From positions 825,067-889,066 of the forward strand of contig NW_004451010.1 in NCBI RefSeq assembly GCF_000321225.1: a stretch of DNA of 64,000 bases, read 5' to 3'. Made by a program: the position numbers and the translations under genes. The notes below the pieces were generated by a model that was given only the letters and a program-made list of their open reading frames with translations, was not told the origin of the DNA and did no database searches. Positions 47,811-58,655 of the stretch are shown piece after piece. The number at the start of each line of letters is the position of its first letter. Positions within the stretch are counted from its first letter, which is position 1. Source of the stretch: Odobenus rosmarus divergens. Its lineage: Eukaryota; Chordata; Mammalia; Carnivora; Odobenidae.

Positions 47811-48953
47811 TTTCACTCCTGTTATTATTAGGATAATAAAGCATTTCCTCAACTGGTTCAGAGGAAAGCAGTTGGGTGATCCAAGAAGGGTAATGAATTT
47901 TCAGTCCTCATACAGTTCTGTAACTCTCTATCCCTGAACAAGCATCTGATTTCTTGCCTTCTCTTTCCAAACTCTAATATTCATGTGTGTACTGTAGGAC
48001 AACTTTGAGCTCAGAGAAGAGGAACTGTAAAAATTCAGGTGAGCAGAGCTATCCTCTTGAGCAGGCCCTTTAATTCTCTCATTATCTGTTTGTCAGATAG
48101 CAGAACCTCTGTTGAGAATGGGGAGACTATAAAAACGTCTTCATTTATCTGCAAAGCTGATATTCTACTTTATTTGGAAGTTGAGGCGGAGATGGAAACC
48201 TTTCAAGTACTTGATGCCATTGAGCCTTGTTAATTTGTGAAGGGGTTTTGTACTTGCCTCTTTTTCTTTTTTTAAACCATTCTTAATTTTCCAACCCTAC
48301 TTTTTTGTTGGCTTCAAATGTGCTCACCAGAGTCCTGCCAGCTTTAGTTGGAAGGAATGTATTTCCGAGCTTAGTTGAACATCAGTTTTTTTTGGGCCCT
48401 GCCCAGACTTTTGACAGAGAAGGTAGTGTTAACAGGGTTGATGGTGTCTAGACAGTAAAATCAGAAACTGTGTAATTTATGTTGTATTACAGACATCCAC
48501 TTCCCGGATTGGAAAAAGGAAACTGGTTTTTATCTAAGGAAGTTACATTAAAAACCAAAGCCCCTGGGTATTTCTGACCTATGAAAAGTTGAAGCTTGAA
48601 TAGTTTTACATAACATTCTTCAGCCCCTTCAAAGACAAGAGTTATTGAGAGTATTACTGTGTAAGACCAAAGATGAAAAAGAAACTTCCAAGTTCCAGAA
48701 GACGATTCGTAGGACTGTATAGTGATCCTTCGCTGCTCCTCACCACTGGTTGGACCCCTTTATAAGCTCACAGTACAATTTAGGTATTGCACATCAATTT
48801 TAGAGGGATATGGGAAAGCTGGAGAAGAGAGAGGCTAATAGCCAAAGAGGATGGAGTTGTTTGGACCTGTAAAGAAAATTGCAGATTTTCAAGGATTAAA
48901 AAAAAAAAAAAAAAACTTAAAAAGCATGCTCTTGATTAGAAAAAAATTATTAG
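47811..48953. other. Unique intronic DNA
   Basis: No element recognised. An A-run lies at 48899-48916, just before the scaffold gap. Confidence 0.35.
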
Positions 48954-48993
48954 ATATTTAAAATACCTCAAATCCACAATATTTTCTTTTCAG

Positions 48994-49258
48994 NNNNNNN
49001 NNNNNNNNNNNNNNNNNNNNNNNNNNNNNNNNNNNNNNNNNNNNNNNNNNNNNNNNNNNNNNNNNNNNNNNNNNNNNNNNNNNNNNNNNNNNNNNNNNNN
49101 NNNNNNNNNNNNNNNNNNNNNNNNNNNNNNNNNNNNNNNNNNNNNNNNNNNNNNNNNNNNNNNNNNNNNNNNNNNNNNNNNNNNNNNNNNNNNNNNNNNN
49201 NNNNNNNNNNNNNNNNNNNNNNNNNNNNNNNNNNNNNNNNNNNNNNNNNNNNNNNNNN
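48994..49258. other. Assembly gap (265 N)
   Basis: A run of unknown bases. The 40 bases left of it (48954-48993) recur exactly at 49263-49302 on its right, so the true gap may be zero or negative. Confidence 0.98.
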
Positions 49259-49466
49259 AATTATATTTAAAATACCTCAAATCCACAATATTTTCTTTTC
49301 AGGTTACTTAATGCTCATAAACATCAGATATCAATATTCAATACTGTCAAAAGTAATGGAAAGAAAAAATCTTAATAAGGTGGGCAAAATTTATGTGACA
49401 CTAAAGGTTTTTAAAGCCCATGATAGCTTTTGTTTTGTTTCAACCTGGATAATTATCCAGCTCTTT

Positions 49467-49647
49467 TTTTTTTTAAGATTTTATTTATTTATTTGACAGA
49501 AAGAGACAGCGAGAGAGGGAATGCAAGTGGGGGAGAGGGAGAAGCAGGTTTCCCACTGAGCCCGATGCAGGGCTCGATCCCAGGATCCTGAGATCATGAC
49601 CTCAGCCAAAGGCAGACGCTTAACCGACTGAGCCACCCAGGTACCCC
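49467..49647 (-). mobile_element. CAN-SINE
   Basis: Antisense SINE with a poly-T start and CCACCCAGGTACCCC end. The target duplication aattatccag(c/t)tcttt has one mismatch (49451-49466 and 49648-49663). Confidence 0.96.
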
Positions 49648-49663
49648 AATTATCCAGTTCTTT

Positions 49664-50555
49664 AATTAAAACTCTGCATATTTTTCAGTAAAGTATAAAC
49701 TGCTCTATGTAGAGCTATGAGACATCATATCAACGGCTGCTCTCTGAACAATTTAAAATGCTGTAGTCTTACTAGTATTATGAATTAATACTAGAATTTG
49801 CTTTTTGATCATTGTTTAAAAGTTACTATTACTTAAAATAGGAAAATTAATTATTGAACTTCATTCATTAACAAAAAATTATCTTATTTTTCTTATGAGA
49901 TCCTAGATTACTCCGCTAGATTTAAATTTCAGTTTAATCATTTTCACCAGATTATACCAGGTCCTAATAGTTGCTCAATGAGTATTAGTTGAACTGTATA
50001 TTGAATTGCTTCTAAATTTTACATGGAAAGCACTTTTTAGTGTGTAGTAATTAGGCAATTGAAATTTGTTTTAAAGAGCAGATAGTTTCAGAAATTATAT
50101 ATTAATATTTGATATTAAATATTAGATATAAGAAAATAGAAAAGAGCATAATATATAATGTATTGATTGCTACATATTCATGATATGTATAATATGAATA
50201 AATCTCTGTAGCAGCCGGAGATTGTGATAAAAGCCTTTTCCACAACATTGCAGCCCATTGGCAGGAAGGCTTGGAGGTCATAACTGCATCGGACACTTGG
50301 GAAGCTGAAGTCACTTGTTCAAAACTTGCAACTCCAGTCTGGGATGTTTAGATTGTTGGCTTCCCAGGGTGAAAGTCTACACCTTCTACAGTTTCCATGG
50401 TTCTGGCACAGTGATGAGAATATAGAGGACACAGTGGAAAATTCTCAATTAATTGGTGGAATTGTCTGTTTAGAATGCATTGATAACCAGCATCAGCTAG
50501 AACATTAATATTCCACCACTGCTAATTATGGTTGAATGCAGTGATTGGAAAACTG
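49664..50555. other. AT-rich unique intronic DNA
   Basis: Nothing recognised. Confidence 0.35.
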
Positions 50556-50559
50556 CATA

Positions 50560-50788
50560 AATAATAATAATAGTCACCATTAATTAATGGTGATAACAGT
50601 CACCATTATGTACTTACTGTCAGTTCAATTAATCCTTCCAACAACTCTATGAATTTGATTCTGTTATCATAGTTTTCCAGATGGAACAAGTTAAAGTGAA
50701 GTAACTTGACCAAGATCACAAAATTAGTGAAGATTGGAGTTGTTTAGATTCAGATTTGGTCTGTCTTGAATCCAAAACCTATCCTTTT
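50560..50788 (-). repeat. MIR relic, antisense
   Basis: The order is caccattatgtacttactgt, tccttccaacaactctatga and ttgaccaagatcacaaaatt. The CAN-SINE at 50789 follows at its end. Confidence 0.7.
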
Positions 50789-50928
50789 TGGGGTGCCTGG
50801 GTGGCACAGTTGGCTAAGCACCCAAGTCTTTATCTCAGCTCAGGTCTTGATCTCAGGGTGCTGAGTTCAAGCCCCGAGTTGGGTTCCATGCTGGGCGTGG
50901 AGCCTACTTAAAACAACAACAACAAAAA
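50789..50928 (+). mobile_element. CAN-SINE, older short subtype
   Basis: Sense SINE with head GGGGTGCCTGGGTGGCACAG and the variant middle aagcacccaagtctttatct. It ends with (AAC)n/A-rich sequence and lacks the CT-rich 3' part. The flanking duplication aaaacc(t/c)a(t/c)cctttt has two mismatches. Confidence 0.88.
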
Positions 50929-51109
50929 AAAACCCACCCTTTTCATTATCATCCTATTCTAGAACTTGGTACTCACCTTCTCCACTAGTTTCTCATAAGA
51001 AGTCATATTTTGGCCTACCCATGGCTGCTCAGCAGAGCTCTCTGGATATTATATGTCATACCTCAAAAGCTAAGGGCCTTTTGAAAACCTTCTGCCATCA
51101 TCCCAATCC

Positions 51110-51705
51110 TTGTTCTGATTATTTCATGCTGCATAACAAATTATTCCAAAACTTAGTGGCTTAAAACAATGACAGAATTTAATTTGTTCATGAATCTGCA
51201 ATTTGGGCAGAACTTAGTGGGGATAGCTTGTTGCTGCTTTGCTTGGTGTCAGTTGGTGTGGCTCAAAAAATAATTATTTACAATTCTGGCAGTTGGTACT
51301 GGAAAGACTCAAATAGCTGGAGACTGCCACAGCTGAGGCTCCACAGGCCTCTCTCCCCATCTCTATGTGAATTTGCTTGTGGTCCATCCAGTATGGTGAT
51401 GTCAAAGTTGCTGGGGTTCCTGTATGTTGGCTCAGGACACCTAAGAGACAGAGTCAGAGAGAGAGAAAAGGAGAGAGAAAGCCAGATGGAAGCTGTATTG
51501 ACTTTTCTAATCAAGTCTCAGAAATCATGCAATACCACCGTTTTTTAATGAGAAGCAAGCCGCTAAGGCTGGCCCATAGTCAAGGGAAGGGGAATTGGGT
51601 TTTACCTTTGGCTGGAGGAATGTCAAAGAATTTGTGCACTTGTTTATCATAGTACCATGAGCCTCTTTGGAGTAGGTCTACTCCTGTCTCAGCTTCAGGC
51701 AATAG
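51110..51705 (-). mobile_element. LTR-like ancient element, antisense (MaLR type)
   Basis: The stretch opens with gctgcataacaaattattcc and aaaacttagtggcttaaaac, the usual antisense end of old mammalian LTRs, and continues with gggcagaacttagtggggat. The family is uncertain. Confidence 0.55.
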
Positions 51706-51805
51706 GGCTAGCCACTGGGCACACATGTGCAAGAAGTACAAGCTGTCAGCAACATCCATCTCTCCACAGTTGTGATCTTCATCCCTTTTCAGAGCCTCTC
51801 TTCTT

Positions 51806-52373
51806 TTTTTTCCCCCATTCTTTTTTTTTTGTTATGCTATGTTAATCACCATACTTTACATCATTAGTTTTTGATGTAGTGTTCCATGATTCATTGTTTG
51901 CGTATAACACCCAGTGCTCCATGCAGAACATGCCCTCTTTAATACCCATCACCAGGCTAACCCATCCCCCACCCCCCTCCCCTCTAGAACCCTCAGTTTT
52001 TCAGAGTCCATAGTCTCTCATGGTTCGTCTCCCCCTCCGCTTTTCCCCTCTTCATTCTTCCCCTCCTGCTATCTTCATTTTTTGTTGTTGTTGTTTTTAA
52101 CATATAATGTATTATTTGTTTCAGAGGTACAGATCTGTGATTCATCAGTCTTGTACAATTCACAGTGCTCACCATACCACATACCCTCCCCAATGTCCAT
52201 CACCCAGCCACCCCATCCCTCCCACCCCCCACCACTCCAGCAACACTCAGTTTGTTTCCTGAGATTAAGAATTCCTCATATCAGTGAGGTCATATGATAC
52301 ATGTCTTTCTCTGATTGACTTACTTCGCTCAGCATAATACCCTCCAGTTCCATCCACATCATTGCAAATGGCA
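51806..52373 (-). mobile_element. 5'-truncated L1 3' end
   Basis: Antisense carnivoran L1 3' UTR in two related units (about 51830-52080 and 52095-52290) joined by a T-rich bridge. The second unit continues into gcataataccctccagttcc near the ORF2 end. The target duplication agagcctctcttctt is perfect over 15 bp (51791-51805 and 52374-52388), so this is a distinct, rather young insertion. Confidence 0.95.
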
Positions 52374-52388
52374 AGAGCCTCTCTTCTT

Positions 52389-53535
52389 ACCAGTAATAGC
52401 CCTGTATGGCTGGAGAGCTTCCAAGCTCGCTCTCCCAAGCCCAGAATTTTCCAGTTCTCCCACTCCACACCCCTCCTCATCTCCATCATAATACTTATCT
52501 AGATGATCGGTTCACCCCTGAGACAGTGCAGCACGGAGAGATGCTCAGCACCATTACCAACACCGGCAGCAGAACTCCTACAGTGTCAGCCCCAGCTGGT
52601 TCCTGAGCCAGCTCTCACCGAGGTTCACAGTGTGCCATTGTTGCCATGGCACCTGTTTTCCCAGCACCAACCATACGTGATCACTTTCTCATCATTTCTA
52701 TTAATGATAGAGCACAGCTTTCCCAAGATGTGTCTGCCCAAACCTTCATTATCCACTTGAGTACACCGCACTCTTGTGTTCTCTGAAATACTAAATCCAC
52801 ACGAAAGGCATTAATAGAAGTTACTAGCTCTGGTATGGCAAATACCTGTTTGATGGCATAGAAAAGAGGCGGGTTCACCTTCCTAGGAAGAGTATGGTGG
52901 TGGTAAGGACAAAGCAGGATTTTTCTCCTTTGGCTGTCTTGGTGATTTTCATGTGCTAGAAAATAAAATATAGCACCTCAGTATTTTTAAAAATCTTGCA
53001 TATTTTTCTCAAGTTTATGAAAATGCACTTTTAGAAAATAAAATTTAAATACTAAAAGCCTCTTACATCTTTGAGAGGTAATAGGGAATATTATTTTATG
53101 TGCTAGTAAAATAAATTATTATGGTTTTGTCTGGAATGTCCTCTGCCTTATTTCCCAAATCTCATATTTTCATTGTGTTCTTGAAGCTAAAATAATCTGC
53201 AGGATTTACAGTGGGAAGGCCAAAGACTCTGTACCTTGTTTCTAATCATCTTATATATTGCATAGTGGTCTATAAAGGCACCAGCCAAGTACATTTTCTG
53301 ATTTTAAAATATGGCACTAGATTTGGGGAGTGTAGACATGGCCCTTAATTCCTAATTTTGAGTTTACTTCATCATACATGAGCAGCGGGGTCTTATGCTA
53401 CTTAATCTTACTTCCATAAGTAACTGTCTCCAATCTTTGCTCTCCAGAAGGATGCTGTAACCTGCACCAGAGATCTGGTACATTACTACAATGCCAGGTT
53501 ATAAGGCAAAGTTCAGACAATTGACTATGACAATC
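52389..53535. other. Unique intronic DNA
   Basis: Nothing recognised. Confidence 0.35.
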
Positions 53536-53539
53536 ACTA

Positions 53540-53720
53540 ATGCCATCTAGGGAGTGTTTACTGTATGCCATTGACTTGAGAGGTCTTACCTCAATCCTTG
53601 GAGACAGTTGTTAATATTCACATTTTACAAGCAGCAAAACCAATGCTTCAAGGGATTAAGTAATTTGCCCGAGATTGCACACTAGTACATGGTGAAAACT
53701 TGATTCCAAACTGGGTTTTT
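53540..53720 (-). repeat. MIR relic, antisense
   Basis: The order agtgtttactgtatgccatt, cacattttacaagcagcaaa and ttgcccgagattgcacacta is that of a diverged MIR. Confidence 0.65.
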
Positions 53721-54095
53721 TTTTTTAGGATTTTATTTATTTATTTGAGAGAGAGAGAGAGCTGGAGGGAGAGGGAGAGACTCTTAAGCAGTGGGGCGCC
53801 TGGGTGGCTCAGTTGGTTAGGCGTCTGCCTTCGGCTCGGGTCATGATCCCAGGGTCCTGGGATGGAGTCCTGCATCAGGCTCCTTGCTCATCGGGAAGCC
53901 TGCTGCTCACCCTGCTTGTACTCTCTCTCTCTCTCTGTCAAATAAATAAATAAAAATCTTAAAAAAAAAAAAAAAAGGAATCTGAAGCAGACTGTGCTGA
54001 GTGCAGAGCCTGACGTGGGGCTTGATCTCGTGACCTTGAGATCATGACCTGAGCTGAAACCAAGAGTCAGACATGACTGAGCCATCCGGGCCCCT
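53721..54095 (-). mobile_element. CAN-SINE split by a second CAN-SINE
   Basis: The antisense outer SINE runs from poly-T at 53721 to ccatccgggcccc at 54094. It is flanked by aaactggg(t/c)tttt (53708 and 54096). A sense SINE interrupts it at 53792. Confidence 0.93.
53792..53979 (+). mobile_element. CAN-SINE nested in a SINE
   Basis: Sense SINE, near consensus, with head GGGGCGCCTGGGTGGCTCAG and a long A-tail. Its flanks (c/a)tct(t/g)aagcag at 53781-53791 and 53980-53990 look like its target duplication inside the older SINE. Confidence 0.93.
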
Positions 54096-54109
54096 AAACT
54101 GGGCTTTTT

Positions 54110-55124
54110 GACCCTGCAGCTCTAGCTTTTAGCCTAATACTTTACTACAACCATTGTTTGCCATTCTTTTATCCCCTCCCATTACCTTATTGAAATTCAG
54201 AAAACTCTCCATTACCAGAGGATGCTGCTGCTTTCCAGTGGTATGGCAGTGAGAGAAATCATTTCTTTCATGCACAGCAAAGCACCATGTATAGTAAGAA
54301 GAGAATCCAAATAGACATCTGAGAGCTTGTAGAGTTTCGGTTTGCATCTGGGTCAAATAAGCCTCGTAGGGCTCAGTGACATTGTATTGCCACATAATGA
54401 ATATCTTTTTATAATTGAGTTGAACTCATGGGAAGCATTGGAATTGATGGCCAGCCCTGAATTGAGACTGTGGAGCAGGAGGAAGGAACCAGACTGCCTC
54501 CCATTTTCTTGTGTTCAACAGTCTATTTTATGAGCAAGCCTTTTGGGGGGGTGGGGGGGAGCAGTAGGGGCTTGTGTAGAACTCAATGAGATGATAAACT
54601 ATGAGAAATGGAAAGACCAACTCTCATGACCAACTCTCTCTCATAACATTAAGCAAGAAATGCATTTAAAAATTAGGAACCTGGAGGGTGAAGGGCACTG
54701 CTACCACCTCACACAAAAGCTACCAAAGAAAGAAAGGAGAGAGCAGAGATTCCCAGATTGGTACCCAGGTAGAAACAGTGAAAATCAAGATTCAAATTTA
54801 TGCGCTGACTCTCAAATCAGTGGCAGTGAGATGGATTTTCTCCAAAAAGTTCATGGTAATTGAGGTTCTGATGACAATTCCCTTTTGACTTTAGCTTGTG
54901 TTATCCAGCCAACTCTTATGATAAAGGACCTACATGAGGTCAGTGTGCTAGACACTCCACCATAGTGTACTGGGACTAAGGGTAGGAAAAAAATAAACAG
55001 ACAAATGTAACAGTGATAAGAATTATAACTAAGAGAAATACTGTCTAAAATAGGTGGATCCAGGAAGACTTACCAGAAGTGTTGACATCTGAGATAAGAT
55101 GAACATTTATTTGCTTTTTAAGAT
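54110..55124. other. Unique intronic DNA
   Basis: Nothing recognised. A G-rich run (gggggggtgggggggag) lies at about 54544. Confidence 0.35.
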
Positions 55125-57485
55125 AATTTTATTACTTTTAGGGGTGTGTGTCTGTGTTGTGTATGTTTGTATGCATTTATTCTAGATAAATGAAAACTTT
55201 AAAAACTTCTGTAGTACTGTGTTAAATAAGAGTGAGTGGTGACAGTGAATATCCTTGCTTTGTTCCTGATCTAAGGAAGAAAAGCTTTCTTTAGCACTGC
55301 TTTAGCTCTATCCTACAACTTTCGATATTTTGTATTTTCAGTTTTGTTCTATTTCAGTGTATTTTTCACTTTCTCCTGAGACTTCCTCTTTAACCCATTG
55401 ACTGTTTAGAAGTGTGTCATTTCATTTCCAAGGGTTTGAAACTTTTCCTGTTATCTTTCTGTTGTTAGTTTTAGGTTTGAGTCCATTGTGGTCAGAGAAC
55501 ACACTATATATTTTCAGTTCTTTTAAATTTGATGAGGTTTACTTTTTGGCCCACAGTATACTAAGTTAAACATGTCTTAGTATAGGTTCTGTGGGCACTT
55601 GAGAAGAATGGGTATTCTGCCATTGTTGGGTATTCTATAAATGTCAATTAGATGCTGTTGGTTGATGGTGGTGTGTTCTTCTATATCCTTGCTATTTTAT
55701 GTCTAGTTGTTCTATCAATTCCTGAGAGGGAGATGCTGAGTTTCCAACTATAACTGTTGATTTGTCAGTTTCCCTTTTCAGTTCTGTCAATTTTTGTTTC
55801 ACATGTTTTGCCGCTCTGTGGTTTGGTGCATGGCCATTTAGATTGCCATGTCTTCTGGATGGACCTTTCTACCATTTTTTAGTATCTCTTTCTCTCTGTC
55901 TCTGGTAGTTTTCTTTGGTCTGAAGTCTACTTTATCTGACATTAATATAGCTACTCCTGTTTTCTTTTGACTAAGGTTTGCATGATATATCTTTTTCCTC
56001 CCTTTCATTTTGAACCTACCTATACCATTATGTTTGAAGTGAGCTTTTAGTGGACAGCATATAGTTGTGTTACATTTTTAATCCACTTTGCCAATCTTTG
56101 ACTTTTAATTGGTTTATTTAGACCAGTTGTGGTCAATGTAATTATTGATATTTTAGAGATGTGTCAGCCATTTTATTTTTTGTTTTCTGTTTGTTCTGTT
56201 TTTCATTTCTCTGTGTTCTTTTTCCTGCCTTCCTGTGGATTACTCAAATAGTTATTAGAGTTTTTAATTTATGTTTAGTGTTTTTGAGTATGTCTCTGTA
56301 TAGCTTTTACAGTGAGTGCTCTAGGTAGTATATTACATATACATAACTTATCACAGTCTATTGGTTTTTACATTTTATCAGTTTGAGGGAGGTATAGAAA
56401 CTTTATCATCCTTTACTTCCTTTTACCTTCCTGCATTTATAATTGTCTTAAATAATTCCTCTATATACATTTAGAATCACATCAAATCACATTATAAGTT
56501 TTGCTTCAAATGTCAAACATTATTTAGAATACTCAAGAAAAGAATGGTATTGAATTTACTCATATTTGTATTATCTGTTGCTCTTTCTTCTTTCCTAATG
56601 TTTCAAGATTCCTTCTTTTATTATTTCCTTTTTACTTAGAGAACTTGGTTTAACTATTTTTTAGGGTAGGTCTGCTGGTGACAAATACTCTTATTTTTCA
56701 TTCATCTGGGAATGTCTTATTTTCTCTCCATTCCTGAGGGACATTTTCATGGAAAATTCATCAAATTTGGGCTCTGGATTGACAATTTTTTATTCAGCAG
56801 TTGAAAAATGTGCCATTTTCTTCCAGTCTCCATAGTTTCTGATAAAAAATCCACTGTCTTTCAAATTGTTTTCCCTCTATAGATAACTTGTCATTTCTCT
56901 GTAGTTTTCAGAAGCTTGACTGTGATGTGTCTTGGTGTGGATTTTTTTTTTTTTTTTAGGTTATCTTTTTTGGGATTCATTCAGCTTTTTATATCTGTAG
57001 GTTTATACTTTTGCCACCTTTGGGAAGTTTTCAGCCATTATTTCTTTGAGTGCTTTTTCAACCTTACTTTCTTCCTTCTCTCCATCTGGGATTGTGATGA
57101 CATGAATATTATAACTTTTTTTATAGTCCCACAGGTTCAGTTGGTTCTTCTTTGTATCTTCTGCTCTTTGTTGCAACTTTCAATTTTTTCATTTGTTTCC
57201 AGCATGTTTGTAATTTCTCATTGAAGTATTTTGTGATGGCTGCTTTAAAATCTTTGCCATATAATTCTAAGATCTCTGTCATCTCGGTGTTGGTATCTGT
57301 TGATTGTTGGTATCTGTTGAACATAATTCAAATTGTGCTTTTCCTTGTTCTGGGGATGATGGGTGATTTTGAATTGAAACCTGAACCTTTTAGGTATTAT
57401 GTTATGAGACTCTGCATTTTGTTAAATCTTCCATTTTAGCTGACTTCCTCTGACATTACTCTGGCAAGGGAAGGATGAGGGCACT
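55125..57485 (-). mobile_element. Old L1 (L1M type), internal part
   Basis: Minus-strand L1. The 57485-56900 part is ORF1-like (reading ...LELYGKDFKAAITKYFNEKL and a coiled-coil stretch), and 56700-55300 is ORF2 endonuclease-like, with the cattgtggtcagagaacaca phrase. Near 55250 the text jumps to a later RT part (gaatatccttgctttgttcc), so an internal deletion is likely. It is the most diverged L1 in the window. Confidence 0.75.
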
Positions 57486-57529
57486 GCTTAATTACTGCCG
57501 GGTAGGAGGTTTTGTATGGGCTTATTTTG

Positions 57530-58555
57530 CTCAACATAACCTTTAGAAATTCCTTAATGTTGGTGCCAGTATTAGTAGGTCATTCATTTTTATTTCTGAG
57601 TAATATTCCATTATATTCATAGTATGCTTGAGTACCCTTGAAAAAATTTCACAATTTTTTTTTTCATTTACCTTTTACACAATGTGTTTATGATATTGAA
57701 ACTGTAAATCAATTTTGGGAGAAATGACATCTTAACAATATTAAATCATACAAAGAAGACCCAAATGTATATTTGGGTCTTATTTAATGCCTTTCTGCAA
57801 TATTTTGTAGTTTTATAGTCTCCTTAACTAGTTGATTTTTTTTGGTGCTATTATAAGTGGTATTGTTTTTTTAAATTTATTTTCCATTTGTTTATTGCCA
57901 GTACAGTAGTCACCTCTTTATCCGTGGTTTTGCTTTGCATGGTTTCCATTACCCACAGTCAATCATGGTTCAGAAGCAGATGATCCTCCTTCTGACATAT
58001 CATCATCAGGTCAGTAGTAACCTAATGCTACATCACACTGCCTGCATCATTCACCTCACTTCATCTCATCATATAAGCATTTTATCATCTCACATCATCA
58101 CAAGAAGAAGAATAAGCACAGCATAAGATATTTTGAGAGAGAAAGAGGGAAATTTTGAGATTTTGAAGAGGCAGAGACCATATTCACATAACTTTTATTA
58201 CAGTATATTGCTATAATTGTTTTATTATTTGTTACTTTTACTGTGCCTAATTTATAAGTTAAACTTTATTATAGGTATGTGTGTATAGGAAAAAACATAA
58301 CATATGTAGGGTTCAATATATCCAAGGTTTCAGACATCCACTAGGGGTCTTGGAACATATCCCCCATGGATTAAGGGGGACTGCTGTATATAGAAATACA
58401 GTTGATTAATTGCATTCTGCAGTCTTACATCTTGTATCTGCAACCTTGCTAAATTCACTTATTAGGATTTTTTTGTGGACTTTCTATGTACGTGATCATG
58501 TCATCTGAAAAAACAGTTTTACTTCCTCTCTAAACGATATGCTTTTCTTTCTTTC
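57530..58555 (-). mobile_element. Old L1 3' part, split by a DNA transposon
   Basis: L1 3' UTR-like text at 57575-57615 (gagtaatattccattatatt) is followed by ORF2 C-terminal text at 57700-57903 and 58387-58555. The RT box here reads F-S-D-D (58511-58500), with both aspartates kept. The Tigger element at 57904-58386 interrupts it. Confidence 0.75.
57904..58386 (+). mobile_element. Tigger1-like DNA transposon, internally deleted
   Basis: The ends CAGTAGTCACCTCTTTATCC and, in reverse complement, CAGCAGTCCCCCTTAATCC form the terminal inverted repeats. A TA target duplication flanks it (57902-57903 and 58387-58388). The interior retains cacataacttttattacagt and gcctaatttataagttaaac but almost no transposase frame. 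At 483 bp it is a non-autonomous copy of the TcMar-Tigger group. Confidence 0.88.
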
Positions 58556-58655
58556 CTCCCTGCTTTCCTCCTTTCTTCATTTTCTTTTCTTTTCTTTTTT
58601 CTTTTTCTTTCTTTCTTTCTTTCTTTCTTTTTCTTTCTTTCTTCCCTTCTTTCTT
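58555..58655. repeat. (CTTT)n/(CTTCC)n microsatellite
   Basis: About 100 bp of pyrimidine-only sequence made mainly of TTTC units. Confidence 0.92.

Noticed and set aside
48990..49286. Open frame across unknown bases
   Set aside because: It consists almost only of N and is meaningless.
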